Notes: generated by a model not told the origin, from the letters alone. A stretch of DNA of 5,880 nt from an uncultured Actinomycetes bacterium (GCA_937907435.1 CALCIA010000351.1:1-5880), one strand, 5' to 3'. Shown: positions 1 to 5,653, numbered from the stretch's first letter. Program-made: numbers and translations.

Positions 1-26
1 CACGGCCACAGCCTGCCCGGGCCGTG
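1..26. repeat. Short inverted repeat at the left edge
   Basis: CACGGCC (1-7) is the exact reverse complement of GGCCGTG (20-26), giving a 7-bp stem with a 12-nt loop. It lies in non-coding sequence downstream of the minus-strand gene cluster, so it could belong to a terminator. There is no T-run on either side, and the arms may extend past the window edge. The role is a guess. Confidence 0.35.
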
Positions 27-129
27 GCGAGAGGGGCGCGTCCCTACCCCGGGCGCCAGCCTGCGGGGTATGAGCCCTTCCGGGCGCCAGCCTGCGGGAC
101 GCCGTCCCTTCCGTGCGCCGGCTCCCCGC
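18..129. repeat. Degenerate tandem array of a 31-bp unit
   Basis: Two adjacent units (49-79 and 80-110) share an identical 19-bp core, CCGGGCGCCAGCCTGCGGG (49-67 and 80-98). Each core is followed by a 12-bp tail ending in CCCTT. A decayed unit precedes them (tail GCGCGTCCCTAC at 37-48), and a truncated one follows (CCGTGCGCCGGCT from 111). The second tail forms a compact hairpin, GGGAC-GCC-GTCCC (96-108). The array lies just downstream of the stop of the minus-strand gene at 142. It may be a dispersed intergenic (REP-like) repeat or part of the transcript end. Only two good copies are visible, so a purely local duplication is equally possible. Confidence 0.6.
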
Positions 130-141
130 CCCCGCCTGCAG

Positions 142-564
142 CTACGCCAGCTCGCCGCCCTCGGGGACGCCTTCCATCAGGTAGAAGCGGGCGCGGCCGA
201 GCTCCTCGCCGTTGACCTCGACCACGGCGGCGTGGGGGCCGGCGGCGGTGAAGGTGGCGGTGGCGGCGATCGACATCACCAGGCGCTGCTCCTGGCCTTG
301 GGGCATGCCGGGCGGGCGGCCAGTCTCGAAGTTGGCGGTGAGGCCCTCGCCGAGCTCTTGGCCGTCGGGGTCCTGGATGGTGACGGAGAGCTCGTGGGGG
401 CTGTTGGTCTCGTGCCAGGCGACGTCGATGCCGAGGCCGATGTGGAAGGACCACTCGTGCGGCAGCTCGGGGAGGCGGAGGACGTTCCAGCCGCCGCCGG
501 TGAGGTAGAGCTTCCCGTTCACCGCCTCGGAGTAGTCGGTGAGCATGAGGAAGCCGATGTTCAC
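142..564 (-). CDS. DUF6941-like small protein (last gene of a three-gene cluster)
   Basis: This 140-aa soluble protein has no signal peptide or membrane segment. The layout matches the DUF6941 type as I remember it: an N-terminal 'NGKLYLTGGGWNVLRLPE' segment (residues 16-33), a central beta-rich part with DPDGQEL (65-71), the 'FETGRPPGMPQG' turn (79-90), and a last strand pair 'VEVNGEELGRARFYLMEG' (115-132). The biochemical role of that family is unknown. The start is GTG at 562-564, overlapping the TGA of the preceding gene as GTGA, which implies translational coupling. Only a weak AAGGG lies upstream. An in-frame ATG exists at residue 7, but starting there would drop the first conserved strand. 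The stop is TAG (142-144). The fold is probably a beta-sandwich (inference). Family assignment is from memory, without a profile search. Confidence 0.8.
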   Translation of the reverse strand: MNIGFLMLTDYSEAVNGKLYLTGGGWNVLRLPELPHEWSFHIGLGIDVAWHETNSPHELSVTIQDPDGQELGEGLTANFETGRPPGMPQGQEQRLVMSIAATATFTAAGPHAAVVEVNGEELGRARFYLMEGVPEGGELA

Positions 565-926
565 TCGCCCTTGCCCCGCTTCTTGCCCTTGTCCTCGGTG
601 CCGGGGTAGGGGACCACCGGCAGGTCGGCGACGACTTCGGTCTTGCCGTCGCGCCAGAACTGGATGTCCACTTTCTCGTCCTTGCGGTAGGTCCCCCAGA
701 GGCCGAGGTACATCGCCAGCCAGCGGCTGGTGCCCATTTCCTCCTTGACGATCGGCCGCGTGAAGTGCAGTTCGCGACCCTCGATCTTGAAGTCCTCGCC
801 CTCGGTCTGCGCGACTCCGTTGATGAAGACGACGTACGGGGGGTCGGCCTCGGCGGGGATCTTCACGCGCTCGCCGGCGGCGTAGCTGCCCTTCGGGACG
901 CCGGGCATGTTCATGTAGTCGGTCAT
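561..926 (-). CDS. Small beta-rich protein with a tail-fibre-like 'FINGV' motif
   Basis: This 121-aa protein is of unknown function. Residues 32-60 read VVFINGVAQTEGEDFKIEG followed by RELHFTRPIV. The pattern (hydrophobic-NG-V, about 8 residues, D-F-x-I-x-G, then a strand ending near a proline) resembles a short repeat in many phage tail and receptor-binding proteins. Residues 63-81 interrupt the pattern with a hydrophobic insert (SRWLAMYLGLWGTYRK), before VDIQFWRDGKTEV (86-98) completes the sheet. The insert is too short and polar-flanked to be a confident membrane helix. The C-terminus (110-121) is a lysine/glycine-rich tail. The start ATG (924-926) overlaps the TGA of the upstream gene as ATGA and is preceded by AAGGAG at good spacing. 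Phage origin is not claimed: composition matches the neighbours and no other phage genes are present. Confidence 0.8.
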   Translation of the reverse strand: MTDYMNMPGVPKGSYAAGERVKIPAEADPPYVVFINGVAQTEGEDFKIEGRELHFTRPIVKEEMGTSRWLAMYLGLWGTYRKDEKVDIQFWRDGKTEVVADLPVVPYPGTEDKGKKRGKGE

Positions 927-1279
927 CGGGCTCCTTCCAGAGTCTCGCGCACCAGGTCGAAAGGCGTGTCGTGGCCGCTCGGGTCGAGCTCCTCGCGCCG
1001 CACCCCGCCCCGGAAGGGGACGAAGGTGCCGTCGCCGCGCACGTCGACGCCGGCGACCCGCTTGCGCAGGAGGCCGCCGCGGCTCAGCTCCAGGCGCGCC
1101 GTCACCTGGTCTCCCGGCCCGTAGGTACGGATCAGGTTGGCGGTCTTCGGCGGTCCCTCGGCCCGGATCGCGAGCGCCCGCTCGCGCATCCGCGCCACCG
1201 CCTCGGCGACGTCGTCGAACCCTTCGTGGTCGACTTTGGCGCCGTTGCGCACGGTCAACTTCCAGCTGGGACGGGCCAC
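923..1279 (-). CDS. Conserved-looking 118-aa protein of unknown function (first of the cluster)
   Basis: I do not recognise a named family. Residues 1-15 (MARPSWKLTVRNGAK) form a short strand. Residues 20-41 are a charged, alanine-rich helix. Residues 55-95 are beta-rich and contain a glycine-rich stretch, SRGGLLRKRVAGVDVRGDG (66-84), then VPFRGGVRREELDP (87-100). It has no signal peptide, no transmembrane helix and no cysteines. The start is GTG (1277-1279). The purine run GGGGAG directly abuts this codon, which is closer than usual, so translation might start a few codons later (TTG at residue 8 or GTG at residue 10). The WKLTV strand favours the longer form. Its TGA overlaps the next gene's ATG. 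The gene begins 38 bp after the gltA stop, so co-transcription with gltA is likely. Confidence 0.8.
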   Translation of the reverse strand: MARPSWKLTVRNGAKVDHEGFDDVAEAVARMRERALAIRAEGPPKTANLIRTYGPGDQVTARLELSRGGLLRKRVAGVDVRGDGTFVPFRGGVRREELDPSGHDTPFDLVRETLEGAR

Positions 1280-1310
1280 CTCCCCAGCCTACAAACCGGC
1301 CCCTTCGCGG

Positions 1311-1328
1311 GCGGCGCTCAGGCGCCGC
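1311..1328 (-). terminator. GC hairpin over the gltA stop codon (possible attenuator)
   Basis: GCGGCGC (1311-1317) and GCGCCGC (1322-1328) form a perfect 7-bp stem around a 4-nt loop that contains part of the gltA stop codon. On the minus strand the next T-run (GGTTTGTAGG) is well past the stem, so this is not a canonical intrinsic terminator. It could cause partial termination, mark an RNA-processing site, or protect the gltA message so that the small genes downstream are expressed less. Highly GC-rich coding DNA yields such stems by chance, so confidence is low. Confidence 0.3.
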
Positions 1329-2718
1329 GCCGCGGGCGTTTCGGGCGCCGCGCCGGGGGGCCGACGATTTTTTCGGGGCCCTCGCGGTCGTCGACGGCGA
1401 CGTAGTCGAGGTTCCGCTCGCCGGTGTAGATCTGCCGCGGCCGGGCGATTTTCTTTTCCGGGTCTTCCTGCATCTCCATCCACTGCGCGACCCAGCCCGC
1501 CGTCCGCGGGATCGCGAAGATCACCGTGAACATGTCGGTCGGGATCCCCAGCGCCTCGTAGATGATCCCCGAGTAGAAGTCGACGTTCGGATAGAGCTTG
1601 CGCGAGGTGAAGTACTCGTCGGCGAGCGCCTGTTTCTCCAGCTCGCGCGCGATCTCGACCAGTGGGTTGTACTCGGTCGCCTCGAAGACGGCCGGCATGT
1701 GCTCCTGGATGATCCGCGCCCGCGGGTCGTAGTTCTTGTAGACGCGGTGGCCGAAGCCCATCAGTTTCTCTTCCTGGGACTTCACCCGCTCGAGGAAGTC
1801 CGGGATGTTGTCGATCCGGTCGATCCGCCGCAGCATCCGCAGCACCGCCTCGTTGGCGCCGCCGTGCAGCGGCCCGTAGAGCGCCGCGACGCCCGCCGCC
1901 ACCGCCGAGTACGGGTCGACGTCGGAGGAGCCGACCCCGCGCACCGCGTTGGTCGAGCAGTTCTGTTCGTGGTCGGCGTGGAGGATGAAGAGGACGTCCA
2001 GGGCTTTCGCCAGCTCCGGCTTGGGGATGTGTTTCGCTTCGGTCTTGCGGAAGACCATCGAGAGGAAGTTCTCGGCGAAGCTGAGGTCGTTGTCGGGGTA
2101 GACGTAGGGGAGCCCCATGTTGTGGCGGTAGGAGAAGGCGGCGAGGGTCGGCACCTTGGCGATCAGGCGGACGGCGGCCATGTAGCGCTCTTCCTCGTCC
2201 TTGATCTGCTTCGCGTCGGGGTAGAAGGTGGAGAGCGCACCGACCCCGGACAGCAGCATCCCCATCGGGTGCGCGTCGTAGCGGAAGCCCTCGAAGAGGT
2301 GCTTCAGGTCCTCGTGCACGAAGGTGTGATGGGTGATGTCGAAGGTCCAGCGCTCCAGCTGCGCCTGGGTCGGCAGCTTGCCCCAGATCAGCAGGTAGGC
2401 GACCTCGAGGAAGCTCGAGTTCTGGCACAGCGACTCGATCGAGTAGCCGCGGTGTTCGAGGATGCCCTTGTCGCCGTCGATGTAGGTGATCGAGGAGCGG
2501 CAGGATGCGGTGTTGGTGGACGCGGGGTCGAACGACATCAGGCCGAATTCGTCCTCGTGCACTTTGATCTGGCGCAGATCCATGGCGCGCACGGTGCTGT
2601 CGGTGATCGGCAGCTCGTAGGTTTTGCCGGTCCGGTTGTCGGTGACGGTCAGGGTCTCCGTCCCGTTCGCGGCCCCGCTATCGGCACTGGCTCCAGTGGT
2701 CTGCTGCTCGGTGGCCAT
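1318..2718 (-). CDS. gltA: Citrate synthase (type II)
   Basis: The product condenses oxaloacetate and acetyl-CoA to citrate, the entry step of the TCA cycle, in the cytoplasm. The protein is 466 aa against about 427 in E. coli. The small N-terminal beta domain (about 23-75) leads into the classic ITYIDGDKGILEHRG block (77-91). The catalytic triad is visible: His285 in GPLHGGANE, His324 in GFGHRVYKNYDPRA and Asp380 in YPNVDFYSGI. ARPRQIYTG (425-433) near the end is also typical. The beta domain and these blocks fit the hexameric type II form. The reactive cysteine of the E. coli NADH site appears absent here, where the segment reads RKTEAKH (from memory of that sequence). Extra parts are a Ser/Thr/Ala-rich N-terminus (1-22) and a basic Pro/Arg tail (446-466). 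The start ATG (2716-2718) is preceded by AAGGAGG. The frame is open further upstream but antisense to pfkB, so that extension is rejected. Confidence 0.97.
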   Translation of the reverse strand: MATEQQTTGASADSGAANGTETLTVTDNRTGKTYELPITDSTVRAMDLRQIKVHEDEFGLMSFDPASTNTASCRSSITYIDGDKGILEHRGYSIESLCQNSSFLEVAYLLIWGKLPTQAQLERWTFDITHHTFVHEDLKHLFEGFRYDAHPMGMLLSGVGALSTFYPDAKQIKDEEERYMAAVRLIAKVPTLAAFSYRHNMGLPYVYPDNDLSFAENFLSMVFRKTEAKHIPKPELAKALDVLFILHADHEQNCSTNAVRGVGSSDVDPYSAVAAGVAALYGPLHGGANEAVLRMLRRIDRIDNIPDFLERVKSQEEKLMGFGHRVYKNYDPRARIIQEHMPAVFEATEYNPLVEIARELEKQALADEYFTSRKLYPNVDFYSGIIYEALGIPTDMFTVIFAIPRTAGWVAQWMEMQEDPEKKIARPRQIYTGERNLDYVAVDDREGPEKIVGPPARRPKRPRRGA

Positions 2719-2804
2719 CACCCTCCTTCTCCTGCTTCTGCGCGGAGTTCCTCTCCTGCTTTCTGGGGAGAGCCGAGTATCGCAGTTTGGCGCTGCGGAC
2801 CTTG
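2719..2804 (-). promoter_or_regulatory. gltA leader with duplicated purine-rich Shine-Dalgarno-like motif
   Basis: The 86-bp gap between pfkB and gltA, read on the minus strand, contains AAGCAGGAGA twice (plus-strand 2752-2761 and 2728-2737, 24 bp apart). The second copy runs into AAGGAGG just before the gltA ATG. The upstream copy has no start codon at suitable spacing, so it may be a standby ribosome site or simply a duplication. A short inverted repeat, CGCAG-(7 nt)-CTGCG (2775-2791), lies near the pfkB end. I find no convincing -35/-10 pair: a CTGACA box overlapping the pfkB stop and a GATACT are 21 bp apart, which is too far. Whether gltA has its own promoter remains open. Confidence 0.4.
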
Positions 2805-3755
2805 TCAGCCGCGGGAGGCCGGCAGGGCCTCGAACTGGGTCATGCGGCGGAGCGCCTCGAAGCGCTCGTCGATCTCCTCGCGTTGCAGCCGCGAGACCCG
2901 CTCGGTGCCGAACTCCTCGACGTTGAACGAGGCGAGCACGGTGCCGTAGCCCATCGCCCGGCGCAGGTTGGCCTCGTCGAGGTCGCCGCCGGTCCCGTCG
3001 AGGTAGCCGAAGAAGCCGCCCGCGAAGCTGTCGCCGGCGCCGGTCGGGTCGCGGACGTCCTCGAGCGGGAAGCCGGGGAGGGCGAAGAAGCTCTGCTCGC
3101 CGCCGTCCGGGCCCGCCTCCGTGAACAGGGCGGCCCCGTACTCGCCGCGCTTGGCGACGACCGCCCGCGGGCCCATCTCCATCACCGCGCGCGCCGCCCG
3201 GGCGAGGTTCGACTCGCCGGTCAGCATGCGGATCTCGGCGTCGTTGACGACCAGGCAGTCGACCTCGGCGATCGCCGCGAGCAGCGAGTCCTTGGCGATT
3301 TCGATCCACAGGTTCATCGAGTCGAGGCCGCTGAACCCGGCGGCGCCGCACTGGGCGCGGACCTGGCGCTGCAGGTCGGGCTGGATGTTGGCGAGGAAGA
3401 GGGTGTCGGCGGCCTGCGCCGCGTCGGAGAGCTTCGGCTCGAACTCGCCGAAGACGCCGAGCTGGGTGTCGTCGGTGTGGGCGACGTTGAGGTCGAAGTC
3501 GTAGTGGCCGCGCCAGAAGAAGCTCTGCCCGCCGGGCACGCGCTCGACGTCGGAGGTGGCGATCCCGCGCGCTTCGAGCAGCTCGAACTGCTCGGTGCCG
3601 AAGTCGTCGCCGACCGGCCCGACCGGCCGCACCTCGGTGAAGAAGCTCGCCGCGAGCGAGAAGTGGACGGCGGCGCCGCCGAGCATCCGCTCGCGCTCCC
3701 CGAAGGGGGTCTTGACGGCGTCAAAGGCGATCGATCCGACGACGGTGAGGGCCAT
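2805..3755 (-). CDS. PfkB-family carbohydrate/nucleoside kinase, substrate unknown
   Basis: This 316-aa ribokinase-like protein would transfer phosphate from ATP to a hydroxyl of a sugar or nucleoside. It begins MALTVVGSIAFD, the usual first strand and substrate aspartate, followed by LGGAAVHFSLAASFF (25-39), the glycine pair of PfkB signature 1. VVNDAEIRMLTGE (169-181) is the typical N-x-x-E metal/phosphate region. DPTGAGDSFAGGFFGYL (236-252) is signature 2, with the anion-hole glycines and catalytic base Asp242. All key residues are present and the length is normal. The DSMNLW segment (145-150) points to a subgroup often annotated only as 'sugar kinase', so I give no gene symbol. The start ATG (3753-3755) has no clear Shine-Dalgarno. 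It lies upstream of gltA on the same strand (86-bp gap) and diverges from the helicase. Confidence 0.93.
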   Translation of the reverse strand: MALTVVGSIAFDAVKTPFGERERMLGGAAVHFSLAASFFTEVRPVGPVGDDFGTEQFELLEARGIATSDVERVPGGQSFFWRGHYDFDLNVAHTDDTQLGVFGEFEPKLSDAAQAADTLFLANIQPDLQRQVRAQCGAAGFSGLDSMNLWIEIAKDSLLAAIAEVDCLVVNDAEIRMLTGESNLARAARAVMEMGPRAVVAKRGEYGAALFTEAGPDGGEQSFFALPGFPLEDVRDPTGAGDSFAGGFFGYLDGTGGDLDEANLRRAMGYGTVLASFNVEEFGTERVSRLQREEIDERFEALRRMTQFEALPASRG

Positions 3756-3770
3756 AGGCGTCGCAGCCTA
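3756..3770 (-). promoter_or_regulatory. Candidate -10 box for pfkB with a very short leader
   Basis: On the minus strand TAGGCT (3770 to 3765) fits the TANNNT pattern of actinobacterial -10 boxes and ends 9 nt before the pfkB ATG. A start of transcription 6-7 nt further on would leave a leader of only a few bases, in keeping with the absence of a ribosome binding site. No recognisable -35 box accompanies it, and a TANNNT match is common by chance, so this is weak. Confidence 0.25.
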
Positions 3771-3823
3771 GATGATCGGGATCGAGGGACGGGCGAACTT
3801 CGGGGCCCGGGGAGGAGGACACA

Positions 3824-3911
3824 GTTCCTCAACAGCGTTCTGGCCGCTCGCTGAGTTAGGCGCGCCCTGGGGGGCCTAACTCAGCGAGCGACGGATCCGG
3901 CGTTGAGGAAC
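3824..3911. repeat. 88-bp imperfect palindrome in the divergent intergenic region
   Basis: Inner arms CGCTCGCTGAGTTAGGC (3845-3861) and its exact complement (3874-3890) form a perfect 17-bp stem around a 12-nt G/C-rich loop. Outside them, after 11 unpaired bases on each side, GTTCCTCAAC (3824-3833) and GTTGAGGAAC (3902-3911) form a further perfect 10-bp stem. The equal 11-nt internal loop makes the whole symmetrical. It has no T-run in either direction, so it is not a standard intrinsic terminator. I see no flanking target duplication. Possible roles are a bidirectional transcription block between divergent genes, a dispersed hairpin element, a structured RNA leader, or a relic of an insertion or recombination event. 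The inner arms are less GC-rich than their surroundings. Confidence 0.85.
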
Positions 3912-3949
3912 ATGCACGGATTCGTTGCCGGTGGCGGCCGGGTCGGGCC

Positions 3950-4133
3950 CGTCTCGTGCTCGCCCGGCCGGACCTCGTGGTGCCGTTGATCGGCGAGCTT
4001 CTGGGGGCGCCGGCGTCAGGCGCACTGCGCGTGAGGATCGGTGGCGTTTACGCTCTGTCGGATGCGGCGCGCGCACCAGGCGCTCGAATCACGCGCCGGC
4101 ACCGGCAAGCTGCTGCTAGATCCCTCTAGATGA
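3950..4133 (+). pseudogene. Decayed 3' end of a quinone oxidoreductase / MDR-family dehydrogenase
   Basis: Reading from 3950 in the helicase frame gives ARPDLVVPLIGELLGAP (3962-4012), then ALRVRIGGVYALSDAARA (4022-4075). Moving to the frame of position 4074 gives HQALESRAGTGKLLLDPSR and TGA (4131-4133). Joined, this matches the C-terminus of NADPH:quinone oxidoreductase / medium-chain dehydrogenases: '..G.LR..I...Y.L.DAA.AH.ALESR...GKLLL.P'. The two halves are offset by a 2-nt loss inside the GCGCGCGC run at about 4066-4074. The stop overlaps the helicase ATG as ATGA, the arrangement of a coupled intact gene pair. The remaining five-sixths of such a gene (about 325 aa) is missing, and pfkB and the palindrome occupy that place. 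Seen: the reading frames and overlap. From family knowledge: the motif. Inferred: loss of a functional upstream gene. Confidence 0.65.
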
Positions 4134-5653
4134 CAACGTTCAAAGACCTCGGACTCTCCCCTGCGATTCAGCAGGCCCTCGACGAGCTCGGCTTCGTCGA
4201 GCCCTCGCCGATCCAGGAGGAGGCGATCCCGGAGCTGCTCGCCGGCCACGACGTGATCGGCCAGGCGCAGACCGGGACCGGCAAGACCGCCGCCTTCGGC
4301 CTGCCGATGCTGCAGTACCTCGATCCCGACAACGACGAGGTGCAGGCGATCGTCCTCACGCCAACCCGCGAGCTCTGCATCCAGGTGACGCAGGCGCTGC
4401 GCTCCTACGCCGAGCACCTCGACATCGAGATCGTTGCCGTCTTCGGCGGCGCGCCGATCCGCTCCCAGCAGTCGCAGCTGCGCTCCGGCGCCCACGTCGT
4501 CGTCGCGACCGTGGGACGGATGATGGACCTGATGAGCCGGCGCTCGCTGGTGCTGACCGCGGCGCGATTTGTCGTCCTCGACGAGGCCGACGAGATGCTC
4601 GACCTCGGCTTCATCGAAGACGTCGAGAAGATCCTCCGCATGTGCCCGAGCGGCCGCCAGACGGCGCTCTTCTCGGCGACGATGCCGCCGCCGATCAAAA
4701 AGCTGGCCGAGGGCTACATGTATGACCCGGTGACCGTGCGGATCACGCCGAAAACGCTCACCGTGGACGCGATCCAGCAGGCGTTCGTCGAGGTCCCGGC
4801 ACGGGAGAAGACCCCGCGCCTGGTCGAGCTGCTGAAGACCGAAGAACCGGAGCAGGCGATCATCTTCTGTCGCACCAAGATCGGCGCCTCGCGGCTGGAG
4901 AAGGCGCTGAAGGACAAGAACCTCGACGTCAAAGCGCTGCACGGCGACATGAGCCAGGGCTCGCGCGACGGCGTCATGATCGCCTTCAAGGACCACCGCG
5001 TGCGGCTCCTCGTCGCCACCGACATCGCCGCCCGCGGCCTCGACGTCGAGCACGTCACCCACGTCATCAACTTCGACGTGCCGAACTCCTCGGAGACCTA
5101 CGTCCACCGCATCGGCCGCACCGGCCGGGTCGGGCGGACGGGCCGCGCGATCACCTTCGTGACGCCCGCCGAGCGCGACGAGATCGGCCGCATCGAGCGC
5201 GACGTCAACACCAAGATCGGCGAGTGGGAAACCCCCGAGGAGCGTCTCGAGCACGCACCGCCGCCGCGCCGGCGCGAGCGGCGGGAGCGCCGTCCCCGGG
5301 AGCGCGAGCGCGAGGCGGAGGCGACCGCGGACTCCGAGGCCGCCCCGAGCGACGACGGCGAGGCGAAGCCCGAGCGCAACGGCGCCAAGGATCGCGACGG
5401 TGACGGCAAGGCGCCGAAGACCACCAAGCTCTTCGTCAACCGCGGCGAGCGCAGCGGCATCGACGAGGAGGACCTCCGCTGGGCCCTCCGCGAGGGCGCC
5501 GTCCTCCCCGACGACGCCGTCCACGACGTCCGCGTCCTCCACCGCTTCTCCTTCGTCGAGGTCGACCCCGACCAGGCCGAGCGCACGGTCGAGTACCTCG
5601 ACGGCACCAAGCTGAAAGGCAAAGAGATCCGGCTCGAGGTGGCGAAGAGCTAG
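4130..5653 (+). CDS. DEAD-box ATP-dependent RNA helicase with DbpA/CsdA RNA-binding domain
   Basis: This 507-aa cytoplasmic enzyme unwinds RNA using ATP. Members of the CsdA/DeaD group act in cold adaptation, ribosome assembly and mRNA decay. The motifs are: Q motif with F4 and Gln29; I AQTGTGKT (46-53); Ia PTREL (78-82); GG (106-107); Ib as TVGR (127-130); II DEAD (151-154); III SAT (182-184); IV AIIFCRTK (243-250); V ATDIAARGLDV (296-306); VI HRIGRTGR (326-333). A charged Arg/Glu/Asp linker (about 372-430) is followed by a DbpA-type RNA-binding domain (432-507: KLFVNRGERSGI, FSFVEVDP, KLKGKEIRLEVA). Ib is normally TPGR, so proline is replaced by valine. The ATG start is fixed by the canonical F-x-D-L-G-L N-terminus, yet it lacks a Shine-Dalgarno and overlaps the stop of the oxidoreductase remnant. 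It resembles deaD/csdA, but the exact orthologue is not assigned. Confidence 0.96.
   Translation: MTTFKDLGLSPAIQQALDELGFVEPSPIQEEAIPELLAGHDVIGQAQTGTGKTAAFGLPMLQYLDPDNDEVQAIVLTPTRELCIQVTQALRSYAEHLDIEIVAVFGGAPIRSQQSQLRSGAHVVVATVGRMMDLMSRRSLVLTAARFVVLDEADEMLDLGFIEDVEKILRMCPSGRQTALFSATMPPPIKKLAEGYMYDPVTVRITPKTLTVDAIQQAFVEVPAREKTPRLVELLKTEEPEQAIIFCRTKIGASRLEKALKDKNLDVKALHGDMSQGSRDGVMIAFKDHRVRLLVATDIAARGLDVEHVTHVINFDVPNSSETYVHRIGRTGRVGRTGRAITFVTPAERDEIGRIERDVNTKIGEWETPEERLEHAPPPRRRERRERRPREREREAEATADSEAAPSDDGEAKPERNGAKDRDGDGKAPKTTKLFVNRGERSGIDEEDLRWALREGAVLPDDAVHDVRVLHRFSFVEVDPDQAERTVEYLDGTKLKGKEIRLEVAKS

Noticed and set aside
18..129. Possible CRISPR-like array (19-bp repeats with 12-bp spacers)
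   Set aside because: There are only two exact repeats, the spacers are far too short and share a common CCCTT end, and no cas genes are present.
2719..2830. Promoter for gltA from CTGACA and GATACT boxes
   Set aside because: The spacing is 21 bp, outside the working range, and GATACT is a poor match.
1318..3351. Long minus-strand open frame extending gltA by about 211 codons upstream
   Set aside because: The extension is Arg/Pro/Gly-rich nonsense that overlaps the pfkB gene on the same strand in another frame. A strong AAGGAGG site precedes the ATG at 2716-2718, giving a normal citrate synthase.
3824..3911. Classical intrinsic terminator or insertion sequence ends
   Set aside because: There is no T-run on either strand, no transposase or room for one, and no visible target-site duplication.
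3925..4119. Short open frames of about 65 codons in the divergent gap on both strands
   Set aside because: They are Arg/Ala/Pro-rich with no ribosome binding site. The oxidoreductase-remnant reading in other frames explains the region better.
4016..5542. 508-codon minus-strand open frame antisense to the helicase
   Set aside because: Its composition (Val/Asp/Leu/Arg/Gly runs) is typical of a high-GC shadow frame, and the plus-strand helicase has every family motif.
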